Shown: piece by piece, positions 51,923-59,153 of the stretch
How positions within the stretch are numbered: the first letter of the stretch is position 1
Layout: every line of letters begins with the position of its first letter
Origin: Albimonas sp963977235
GTDB taxonomy: Bacteria > Pseudomonadota > Alphaproteobacteria > Rhodobacterales > Rhodobacteraceae
Length of the DNA stretch: 64,000 nucleotides
Direction of reading: 5' to 3'
NCBI RefSeq assembly: GCF_963977235.1
Contig: NZ_CAXBOD010000003.1
Coordinates: forward strand, 1-64,000
The notes under the pieces: generated by a model
What the model saw: only the letters and a program-made list of their open reading frames with translations
Told to the model about the DNA's origin: nothing
Databases searched by the model: none
Made by a program: the position numbers and the translations under genes

Positions 51923-52798
51923 TCAGCGCACGCCGCGCATGGCGATGCGTTTTCCCTTGCGGTACTGGCCGGCCGAATCCGGGATCGGCTGCGGCGGCTC
52001 GACGAACGCGGGGGTCCAGCCGAACTCCGTGAGCCAGGCGGCGAGCGCGGGCTCGGAGGGGATCGAGGACAGCGCCTGCGGACGCTTGCCGTCCCAGATC
52101 TGGGCGGGGCCGCCGGTCTTTTCCCAGCGCAGCTGCACCATCGCCCGCTTCTTGCGCGGCAGGATCGCGGAATCGAGGATCACCGCGGAGGCGCCCAGCG
52201 CCGAGATGGCGGCGAACAGCTCGTACTGCCGGGCGGTGTGGTAGAGGAAACCCAGCACCATCACGGTGTCGATCGAGCCCGGCTCGATCTCGCCGATCCG
52301 CTCGAACATGTCGCCTTCCAGAAAGCGCCAGCGGCTCTCGTCGACCTGGTGGAAGCGCAGGTTCTCGCGCGCCGCCTCGGTGTGGTCGGCGCGGGCCTCG
52401 ATGCCGGTGACATGGGCGGCGCCGGCCTCGAGCGCGGCATAGCTGAAGCGCCCGTCATGGCAGGCGAGGTCCAGCACCCGCTTGCCGGTCAGCAGGTCGG
52501 CGTTCGCCTCGATGATCAGGCGGTGGCGGAAATCGAGCCGCTGCAGGTCCGAGGCCACGTCCGAGGTCTCGGCGAAGCGGGGGTGGTTGGAGAAGAAGCC
52601 GGGCGGGGGCGGGGCCATCGGCGCGGCCTCGACCGGGCCGCGGCCCTTGCCGCCGCCCTGGCCCTTGCCGCCACCCTTGCCCCGGCCCTTGCCGCCCTGG
52701 CCCTGGCCCCGGCCCTTGCCGCCGCCGCCATTGCGCTTGCCGGCCCCGCGCCCCTTCGAGGGAACGGTCTCGGTCGCGTCGTTGTTGCGCCAACCCAT
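51923..52798 (-). CDS. SAM methyltransferase with Gly/Lys/Arg-rich N-terminus
   Basis: A 291-residue class I methyltransferase inserted between scoA and scoB. Residues ~13-57 are an RGG/GKG-like low-complexity tract (for example KGRGQGQGGKGRGKGGG), likely disordered and nucleic-acid-binding. The methyltransferase fold begins near residue 95. Motif I is VLDLACHDGRFSYAALEAG (near 107-125), the acidic end of strand 2 is GIEARAD, and IDTVMVLGFLYHT is the motif IV region. The ATG at 52798 lies two bases after the scoA stop codon. The substrate is unknown. Co-transcription with a ketone-body enzyme has no obvious reason and may reflect insertion. Confidence 0.83.
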   Translation of the reverse strand: MGWRNNDATETVPSKGRGAGKRNGGGGKGRGQGQGGKGRGKGGGKGQGGGKGRGPVEAAPMAPPPPGFFSNHPRFAETSDVASDLQRLDFRHRLIIEANADLLTGKRVLDLACHDGRFSYAALEAGAAHVTGIEARADHTEAARENLRFHQVDESRWRFLEGDMFERIGEIEPGSIDTVMVLGFLYHTARQYELFAAISALGASAVILDSAILPRKKRAMVQLRWEKTGGPAQIWDGKRPQALSSIPSEPALAAWLTEFGWTPAFVEPPQPIPDSAGQYRKGKRIAMRGVR

Positions 52799-52800
52799 GA

Positions 52801-53496
52801 TCAGGCAGCCCTCGTCGTTCGTTTCTCGATGCGTTTCTCGAACCGGCCCTGCACCAGGCGGTGCACGAAGACGCCCGGCAGGTGGATCGCGTCGCCGTCG
52901 AGCTCGCCGGGTTCGACGATCTCCTCGACCTCGCAGACGCAGACCTTGCCGCACATGGCGGCGTCAGGATTGAAGTTCCGCGCGGTCTTGCGGAACACGA
53001 GGTTGCCGGTGGTGTCGGCCTTCCACGCCTTGACGATGGCGAGGTCGGCGACGATGGCGCGCTCAAGGATATAGGTCTGGCCGTCGAAGTCCTTGTGCTC
53101 CTTCCCCTCGGCGATGCGGGTGCCTACGCCGGTCTTGGTGTAGAAACCGGGGATGCCGCAGCCGCCGGCGCGCATGCGCTCGGCCAGCGTGCCCTGGGGA
53201 TTGAACTCCAGCTCCAGCTCGTTCGAAAGATACTGGCGCATGAATTCGGCGTTCTCGCCCACATAGGACGAGATCATCTTCTTGACCTGCTTGGTCTGCA
53301 GCAGCACGCCCAGCCCGAAGTCGTCGACCCCGCAGTTGTTGGAGGCGATGGTCAGGTCCTTCGTGCCTGCGTCGCGGATCGCGGCGATCAGGTTCTCGGG
53401 GATGCCGGACAGGCCGAAGCCCCCGGCCGCGATGGTCATTCCGTCGAACAGGAGGCCGTCGAGCGCCTCCGCGGCGGAACCATAGACCTTCTTCAT
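52801..53496 (-). CDS. scoA: 3-oxoacid CoA-transferase subunit A
   Basis: The 231-residue alpha subunit of succinyl-CoA:3-oxoacid CoA-transferase. Marks are DGMTIAAGGFGLSGIPENLI near 18-37, SNNCGVDDFGLGVLL, and GFYTKTGVGTRIAEGKEHKD. GGAGGAGA lies just before the ATG at 53496. A TTGACA box about 100 bases upstream suggests its own promoter. The upstream dgdA-like gene is 200 bases away on the same strand. Confidence 0.95.
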   Translation of the reverse strand: MKKVYGSAAEALDGLLFDGMTIAAGGFGLSGIPENLIAAIRDAGTKDLTIASNNCGVDDFGLGVLLQTKQVKKMISSYVGENAEFMRQYLSNELELEFNPQGTLAERMRAGGCGIPGFYTKTGVGTRIAEGKEHKDFDGQTYILERAIVADLAIVKAWKADTTGNLVFRKTARNFNPDAAMCGKVCVCEVEEIVEPGELDGDAIHLPGVFVHRLVQGRFEKRIEKRTTRAA

Positions 53497-53571
53497 GAAT
53501 CTCCTCCGGATCGCGCGGGGATGCCGGGGGATGAAAGGGCGCGAGGGCCCTCCCCGGCCCGGTCGTCCCCT

Positions 53572-53600
53572 TAGTTGCGCCCCCTCGCCCTTGCTGTCAA
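53572..53600 (-). promoter_or_regulatory. Candidate promoter before scoA
   Basis: A perfect TTGACA (plus 53595-53600, read on the minus strand) is followed after 17 bases by CAACTA (plus 53572-53577), a poor -10 match. It lies 75 bases or more before the scoA start. The -35 is convincing, the -10 is not. Confidence 0.35.
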
Positions 53601-53696
53601 CGCAGGTGCAGCAGGGGGGCGCAGGGGTTTCGGGACGCGGTCAGTTTGGCGCGCGTCCCGGCCGGCCCGAGGCGGTCCCCGGCGCCCGCGCGCGCC

Positions 53697-54980
53697 TCAG
53701 CACTCGGCCAGCGCGCGGTCCATGACGGCCATGGCCTCGTCGATCTCGTCTTCGGAGACGGTCAGCGGCGGGGCGATGCGGAAGATCGAGGTCATCCCCT
53801 CCAGCGCCGCGATGTTCACCGACAGGCCCAGCTCCATGCAGCGCTTCATCACCGCCTTGCCGTAGGCGTTGGCCGGCGTCTTCGAGGCCCGGTCCTCGAC
53901 CACCTCCAGCCCGCACAGCAGGCCGCGGCCGCGCACATCGCCGATGCGCGCGTGCTTCTGGCCGAGGTCGCGCAGGCGGCCGCGCAGCACCTCGCCCATT
54001 TCCCCGGCGCGCGCGGCAAGACCGTCGCGGGTCACGATCTCCATCACCTTCAGCCCCACCGCCGCCGGCAGCGGATCGGAGACATGGGTAGTGTAGAACA
54101 GGAACCCCCGCTCGGCGCAGGTCTCCTCGATCTCGTCCGAGGTGATGATCGCGGCCAGCGGCAGGCCCGCGCCCAGCGTCTTGGACAGCGTGAGGATGTC
54201 CGGGGTCACGCCGTCGCGCTCGAACGCATACATCAGCCCGGTGCGGCCGAGGCCGGTCTGCGCCTCGTCGAGGATCAGCAGCATGCCGCGGGCCTCGCAT
54301 TCCTCCTTCAGCGCGCGCAGGTAGCCCTCGGGCAGGTCGAGGATGCCGCCGGTCGACAGGATCGGCTCGGCGATGAAGGCCGCAAGCCCGCCGTTCGACT
54401 GCGCGTCGATCAGGCGGAAGTCGGCGGCCAGCAGCTCGCGCCAGCCGGGCCCGTCCTCGCCGAAGCGGGGGCGGTAGGCCGAGGGCGCGGGGATCGCGAA
54501 GGCGCCGGGCATCCCCGGCCCGTAGCCCTTGCGCCCGGCCGAGAACGTGGCCGCCGCCGCGCCCCCGGTCATGCCGTGCCAGGACTGGGCGAAGGAGACC
54601 ACCTCCCACCCCCCGGTGAAGCACTTGGCCATGCGGATCGCGGCCTCGTTGCTCTCGCCCCCCGTGGACAGCAGCAGCACCCGGTCCAGCCCCTCGGGCA
54701 GCGAGTCGGCCAGCGCCTCGGCCAGCGCCACCACCGGCTCGCTCAGCATGCCGGAATAAAGATGCGCCAGACGGCCGGCGTAGTCCTGGATGGTCTCCAC
54801 GATCTCGGGGTGGGAATGGCCCAGCACCGCCGACATCTGCCCCGAGGTGAAGTCGAGGACCGAGGCGCCCCCGGCCGTCTGCACCCGCGCGCCCAGCGCC
54901 GAGACGATCTCGCCGTCGAAGAAGTCGGGGCCGTAGCGAACCATGCGGCGGCGGGCGCGGGTCATGAAATCGTCGGTCAT
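53697..54980 (-). CDS. dgdA: 2,2-dialkylglycine decarboxylase-like class III aminotransferase
   Basis: A 427-residue PLP enzyme. Its sequence closely recalls Burkholderia dialkylglycine decarboxylase, which turns 2-aminoisobutyrate plus pyruvate into acetone, CO2 and alanine. The diagnostic LDFTSGQMSAVLGHSHPEI carries Gln48, the equivalent of DGD Gln52, which ordinary class III aminotransferases lack. The PLP aspartate is in LILDEAQTGLGRTG (Asp239) and the Schiff-base lysine in LTLSKTLGAG (Lys267). FYTTHVSDPLPAAVG also matches. The call rests on memory of that family, so another decarboxylating or transaminating substrate is possible. A divergent Lrp-type regulator lies 152 bases away. Confidence 0.78.
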   Translation of the reverse strand: MTDDFMTRARRRMVRYGPDFFDGEIVSALGARVQTAGGASVLDFTSGQMSAVLGHSHPEIVETIQDYAGRLAHLYSGMLSEPVVALAEALADSLPEGLDRVLLLSTGGESNEAAIRMAKCFTGGWEVVSFAQSWHGMTGGAAAATFSAGRKGYGPGMPGAFAIPAPSAYRPRFGEDGPGWRELLAADFRLIDAQSNGGLAAFIAEPILSTGGILDLPEGYLRALKEECEARGMLLILDEAQTGLGRTGLMYAFERDGVTPDILTLSKTLGAGLPLAAIITSDEIEETCAERGFLFYTTHVSDPLPAAVGLKVMEIVTRDGLAARAGEMGEVLRGRLRDLGQKHARIGDVRGRGLLCGLEVVEDRASKTPANAYGKAVMKRCMELGLSVNIAALEGMTSIFRIAPPLTVSEDEIDEAMAVMDRALAEC

Positions 54981-55071
54981 CCTGTCTCTCCTCGGCGCGA
55001 TCGGGTTTCGCGCAGCATGGGCGAGCGCGCCGGCGAGAGGGCGTCGAATTTCGCCCGACGGCGGGAAAAAC

Positions 55072-55098
55072 TCTCGCGACCCGGCCCGATGCGCGAGA
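55072..55098. promoter_or_regulatory. Dyad in dgdA-lrp divergent gap
   Basis: TCTCGCG (55072-55078) and CGCGAGA (55092-55098) form an inverted repeat with a 13-base spacer in the 152-base gap between dgdA and the divergent Lrp-type gene. This is the expected place for an operator of that regulator. The evidence is symmetry and position only. Confidence 0.35.
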
Positions 55099-55132
55099 AA
55101 CTCGACGGGTCGGGAGACGAGGGGAGAGAACC

Positions 55133-55615
55133 ATGTTCGACGGAATCGACCGCCGGCTGCTGCTGGCCCTGCAGGAGGACGCCCGACGCACCAACGCCGA
55201 GCTCGCCGAGGACGTGGGTCTGTCGATGTCGGCCTGCGCCAAGCGCACCGCCCGCCTGTGGTCGGAGGGGCTGATCGCAGGCGCCGTGGCGATCCTCGAC
55301 CGCAGGCGGTTCCGCCGGCCGGTGACGGCGATGGTCACGGTCACCCTGACCTCGCCCACCGCGCGCAACTCCGACGCTTTCGTGCAGGCGATCCTGCGCC
55401 ACGCCCAGGTCCAGCAGTGCCACGTGGTGACGGGGGACTTCGACTTCCTGCTGATGATCCAGGAGCGCTCGATCGAGGCCTACCATGACTTCGCCATGGA
55501 GGTTCTGGGCGCCCTGCCCTTCGTGCAGGCCTACAAGACCACCTTCGTGCTGCGCACCTGGCGCAACCGCGACTCCCTGCCCGGCTGGTGCCTCGAGGCG
55601 CCCGAGCCGGGCTGA
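55133..55615 (+). CDS. Lrp/AsnC-family regulator beside dgdA
   Basis: A 160-residue Lrp-type regulator with an N-terminal winged helix (residues ~4-60: DRRLLLALQEDARRTNAELAE, then VGLSMSACAKRTARLW) and a RAM domain (about 70-150, with QCHVVTGDFDFLLMIQ). Its divergent placement suggests that it controls dgdA and perhaps its own gene, probably in response to an amino acid. In Burkholderia, dgdA is controlled by a LysR-type protein instead, so this would be a different control. GGGGAGAGA lies before the ATG at 55133. Confidence 0.9.
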   Translation: MFDGIDRRLLLALQEDARRTNAELAEDVGLSMSACAKRTARLWSEGLIAGAVAILDRRRFRRPVTAMVTVTLTSPTARNSDAFVQAILRHAQVQQCHVVTGDFDFLLMIQERSIEAYHDFAMEVLGALPFVQAYKTTFVLRTWRNRDSLPGWCLEAPEPG

Positions 55616-55726
55616 GCGGCGCGTCCCACGGTCGCCCCGGGACTGGCGCGGCCAGGAATGGGCGCCATTTTAAAGGTCGATCAACATTTCCCGACCAGAC
55701 AGCGCAGGCGGCCGTTCGGGTCGCCG

Positions 55727-55755
55727 TTGCCGCCGCCGGGTCCCTTGGATAGGGT
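55727..55755 (+). promoter_or_regulatory. Candidate promoter before gabD
   Basis: TTGCCG (55727-55732), 17 bases, then TAGGGT (55750-55755) resemble -35 and -10 boxes, the -10 keeping the key first, second and last bases. It lies 27 bases before the gabD start codon. A less GC-rich stretch at 55664-55692 upstream could bind a regulator. Confidence 0.35.
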
Positions 55756-55781
55756 CGCCCTGACCCATGGGAGGATGCCCA

Positions 55782-57260
55782 ATGAACGTCGCGATGACTT
55801 TCCCCGTGAAGCTGAAAGACCCCTCGCTGCTGACCGGCCGCGCCTATATCGGCGGGCGCTGGCGGGACGGCGACGGCGGGGCCTCGTTTCCGGTCACCAA
55901 TCCCTCGACCGCGAAAGAGATCCAGGAGGTCGCCGACTGCTCGGTCGCGATGACGACCGAGGCGATCGACGCCGCCTATGACGCGCAGAAATCCTGGGCG
56001 AAGATGCTCGCCTCCGAGCGCAGCGCGCTGGTCGAGAAGCTCCATGACCTGATGGTCGAGAACGCCGACGACCTCGCCGCGATCCTGACCGCCGAGCAGG
56101 GCAAGCCCCTGGCCGAGGCCAAGGGCGAGATCATGTACGGCGCCAGCTTCCTCAAGTGGTTCGCCGAAGAGGGCAAGCGCGTCTACGGCGACACCATTCC
56201 CGCCGCCGCCCCTGGCAAGCGGATCATCGTGATGAAGCAGCCGGTCGGGGTCGTGGCCTCGATCACGCCGTGGAACTTCCCCAACGCGATGATCACCCGC
56301 AAGATCGGGCCGGCGCTGGCCTCGGGCTGCACCGTGGTCGCGCGGCCCGCAAAACAGACCCCGCTGAGCTGCACCGCCATCGCCGTGCTGGCCGAGCGGG
56401 CGGGCTTCCCGCCGGGCGTGTTCAACGTGATCACGTCCTCCTCGGCCTCGCCCATCGGCAAGGAGCTTTGCACCAACCCCAAGGTGCGCAAGCTGACCTT
56501 CACCGGCTCGACCGAGGTCGGCCGGATCCTGATGGAACAGTGCGCGGGCGACATCAAGAAACTGAGCCTCGAGCTCGGCGGCAACGCGCCCTTCATCGTC
56601 TTTGACGACGCCGATCTCGACGCGGCGGTCGAGGGGGCGATGGGCTCCAAGTTCCGCAACGCCGGTCAGACCTGCATCTGCGCCAACCGCATCTATGTGC
56701 AGAAGGGCGTCTACGACCGCTTCGCCGAGAAGCTGGCCGCCAAGGTCCATGACCTGAAGGTCGGCGACGGCTTCGCCGAGGGCGTGGCCGTGGGCCCGAT
56801 GATCGACATCCCCGGCATGAAGAAGGTCGAGGAGCATGTGAAGGACGCGCTCGACAAGGGCGCCGAGATCGAGTTCGGCGGCTTCCCCCACGCGCTGGGC
56901 GGCAGCTTCTACACGCCCACCGTCCTGACCGGCGTGACTCAGGAGATGATGGTCGCGCGCGAGGAGACCTTCGGCCCCGTCGCCCCCCTCTTCGCCTTCG
57001 AGACCGAGGACGAGGTGGTGGCCATGGCCAACGACACCGAGTTCGGGCTCGCCTCCTACTTCTACTCCCGCGATATCGGCCGCTGCTTCCGCGTGGCCGA
57101 GGCGCTGGAATACGGCATCGTCGGCGTCAACGACGGCCTGCCCTCGACCGCGGTGGCGCCCTTCGGCGGCGTCAAGCAGTCGGGGCTGGGGCGCGAGGGC
57201 TCCAAGTACGGGATCGAGGACTTCCTCGAGATCAAGTACCTCAGCCTCGGCGGCATCTGA
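55782..57260 (+). CDS. gabD: NAD(P)-dependent succinate-semialdehyde dehydrogenase
   Basis: A 492-residue aldehyde dehydrogenase of the GabD type, which oxidises succinate semialdehyde to succinate in GABA breakdown. ITPWNFPNAMITRK is near 157-170, the catalytic Glu in LELGGNAPFIVFDDAD near 255, and the catalytic Cys in GQTCICANR near 289. PARPAKQTPL and FGGVKQSGLGREGSKYG are GabD-like. The ATG at 55782 follows GGGAGG at seven bases. No gabT is adjacent. The upstream Lrp-type gene is on the same strand with its own spacing. Confidence 0.9.
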   Translation: MNVAMTFPVKLKDPSLLTGRAYIGGRWRDGDGGASFPVTNPSTAKEIQEVADCSVAMTTEAIDAAYDAQKSWAKMLASERSALVEKLHDLMVENADDLAAILTAEQGKPLAEAKGEIMYGASFLKWFAEEGKRVYGDTIPAAAPGKRIIVMKQPVGVVASITPWNFPNAMITRKIGPALASGCTVVARPAKQTPLSCTAIAVLAERAGFPPGVFNVITSSSASPIGKELCTNPKVRKLTFTGSTEVGRILMEQCAGDIKKLSLELGGNAPFIVFDDADLDAAVEGAMGSKFRNAGQTCICANRIYVQKGVYDRFAEKLAAKVHDLKVGDGFAEGVAVGPMIDIPGMKKVEEHVKDALDKGAEIEFGGFPHALGGSFYTPTVLTGVTQEMMVAREETFGPVAPLFAFETEDEVVAMANDTEFGLASYFYSRDIGRCFRVAEALEYGIVGVNDGLPSTAVAPFGGVKQSGLGREGSKYGIEDFLEIKYLSLGGI

Positions 57261-57305
57261 GCGGCGCGACCGTCGCACGCGGCGCGCTTTCCCGCGCGCC
57301 GCTTG

Positions 57306-57328
57306 CCCGGCCGGACCCTCCGGCCGGG
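57306..57328 (+). terminator. Hairpin after gabD
   Basis: CCCGGCCGGA (57306-57315) pairs perfectly with TCCGGCCGGG (57319-57328) across CCC, 46 bases past the gabD stop codon. It lies in the 337-base gap 57261-57597. The rest of that gap shows no gene or clear promoter. Confidence 0.55.
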
Positions 57329-57597
57329 ATCGCCCCTGCCTCCCGCGGGAGTCCGCCGGCTCGCGGGCGCGGCCCCCACAGGCGCCCGCCCCGGGCCTGA
57401 CCGGGGACCGTGCGCCAGCGGCGCCAGGCGCTGCGGCGCCCGTGTCGGCGCCGGATCCACGCAACGACAGACGCCCTCGGCCTCGCCGTCGAGCCAAGCG
57501 CGCCTATGTGAGTCCGGGGCGGGCGGCCGCGGGAGCCTGCCGGCAGCGCCGCCAGCCAGCCTTTCCCCCTCCGAACCGGCAACCGACCTTCGCACGC

Positions 57598-58164
57598 ATG
57601 ACCGTCTCATTCGACCTGCCGCTCGACACGCCTCGCCTGCGCCTTCGGGCGCCGGGCGCGGCTGACGCGTCGGCGCTGGACGCGATCTTCTCCGATCCGC
57701 TGGCGATGGCCGGCGCCGGCGGCCCGCGCTCCTCCGGTTTCGGCGAGTCCTGGGCGCTGGAGCAGCGCGCCTGCCTCGCGGCCAGCGCGCCCGCGGCCCT
57801 GGTCATCGAGCGGCGCGGGCGCGAGGGGCTGGCCGGGATCGCGGGCCTGAGCCCCGGAACTTCGGCCGAGGCGCCGCGGCTCGCGCTGCTGATCGCCCCC
57901 GCCCAGCGCGGCGAGGCCCTGGGCGCCGAGGCCGCCGCCGCGGTGCTGGTCGCCGCCTTCGCCCGGCCCGCAATCTCGCGCAGCCCGGTGACCCGCCGCC
58001 CCCTGTCGCGCCCGCCCGACCCTGACGAGACCCCCGCCCGGATCGAGGCGCTGGCCGCCCCCGGCAACGCGGCCTTGATCCGCACGCTCGAACGGGTGGG
58101 CCTGCGCTACGCCTCTCTCGACCTGCGCGCGGGCGTCCAGATCTACGCGCTGCACCGGCCCTGA
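57598..58164 (+). CDS. GNAT-family N-acetyltransferase
   Basis: A 188-residue acetyltransferase of the RimJ/RimL-like GNAT group. The N-terminal LDTPRLRLRAPGAADASALDAIF is typical, followed by acetyl-CoA-site strands around IAGLSPGTSAEAPRLALLIAP and AQRGEALGAEAAAAVLVAAF. The last part has NAALIRTLERVGLRYA in place of NxaairvleKlGF. The segment RSPVTRRPLSRPPDPDETP near 132-150 is unusual and may be a loop insertion. The acceptor is unknown. I start at the ATG at 57598, where the family N-terminus begins. The open frame runs further upstream without family features. Confidence 0.78.
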   Translation: MTVSFDLPLDTPRLRLRAPGAADASALDAIFSDPLAMAGAGGPRSSGFGESWALEQRACLAASAPAALVIERRGREGLAGIAGLSPGTSAEAPRLALLIAPAQRGEALGAEAAAAVLVAAFARPAISRSPVTRRPLSRPPDPDETPARIEALAAPGNAALIRTLERVGLRYASLDLRAGVQIYALHRP

Positions 58165-58255
58165 GGGCCGCCGCCCGCTCTCGCCCGCGTGAGGCGGGGG
58201 CGCCCGGGCGGTCTGCGACGTTGCCCCCGGCGGGATCGGGCGCCTATCGTCGGAC

Positions 58256-59128
58256 ATGAGATTCAGCGTCGCGCGCCCCGCCCTCGCCCTGATCCTCGCC
58301 GCCGCCGCGGCGCTCGCCCCGCGCGCGCCCCAGGCGCAGACGCCCCTCGAGGTCGATGTCGAGCTGGTGCTGGCGGTCGACATCTCCCGCTCGATGGACA
58401 TCGAGGAGCTGCGCATCCAGCGCGACGGCTACGTCGCCGCCCTTCGCGACCCGGAGGTGATCCGCGCCATCGAGGGCGGGCTGCTTGGCCGGATCGCGGT
58501 GAAATACTTCGAATGGGCGGGCCCCGGTCGGCGCGGCGTGGTCAGCGCGTGGACGCTGCTCGACGGGCCGGGCGCGGCGAACGCCTTCGCCGACGGGCTG
58601 GCGGCGGGGCCGATCTCGGCGGCGGTGGGCACCTCGATCTCGGGGGCCATCGACTACGCGCTGGACGCGTTCGAGGGCAACGGGTTCGAGGGGCTGCGCC
58701 GGGTCGTCGACATCTCCGGCGACGGGCCCAACAACGCCGGGCGCCCGGTGACCGCGGCGCGGGACGAGGCGGTGGCGGCGGGCGTGGTGATCAACGGGCT
58801 GCCGCTGATGATCAAGGCCAACGACGGGCCGTTCAGCCTGCGCGAGCTCGACATCTACTACGAGGACTGCGTGATCGGCGGACCGCTGAGCTTCGTGCTG
58901 CCGCTGTGGGAGCAGGGGAAGTTCCCCGAAACCATCCGGCGCAAGCTGATCCTCGAGATCGCGGCGCCGCGCCTTGCCCCCCCGCCTTCCATCGCGACGC
59001 CCGCGCGGCTGGCGCCGATCCCCGCGCAGCTCGGCCTCGGCGGCCAGGCCCGGGCGCCGCGGATCGACTGCCTGATCGGCGAGAAGCGCCGCCAACGCTG
59101 GATGGAGGGCGGCGGCTGGGAGTGGTGA
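58256..59128 (+). CDS. DUF1194 von Willebrand factor A-like exported protein
   Basis: A 290-residue protein with a signal peptide (cut near QAQ-TP, about residue 29) and a von Willebrand A-type domain of the DUF1194 family. The MIDAS motif DISRSMD is at about 42-48, and VVDISGDGPNNAGRP is the second metal-site strand region near 150-164. Two cysteines late in the protein (DCVIGG and DCLIGEKRR) may form a disulfide. The family is widespread in Rhodobacterales and its role is not known. It ends 25 bases before the convergent glycosyltransferase. Confidence 0.9.
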   Translation: MRFSVARPALALILAAAAALAPRAPQAQTPLEVDVELVLAVDISRSMDIEELRIQRDGYVAALRDPEVIRAIEGGLLGRIAVKYFEWAGPGRRGVVSAWTLLDGPGAANAFADGLAAGPISAAVGTSISGAIDYALDAFEGNGFEGLRRVVDISGDGPNNAGRPVTAARDEAVAAGVVINGLPLMIKANDGPFSLRELDIYYEDCVIGGPLSFVLPLWEQGKFPETIRRKLILEIAAPRLAPPPSIATPARLAPIPAQLGLGGQARAPRIDCLIGEKRRQRWMEGGGWEW

Positions 59129-59153
59129 GCCCCGGCCCCCGGGCCTCCAGCCT

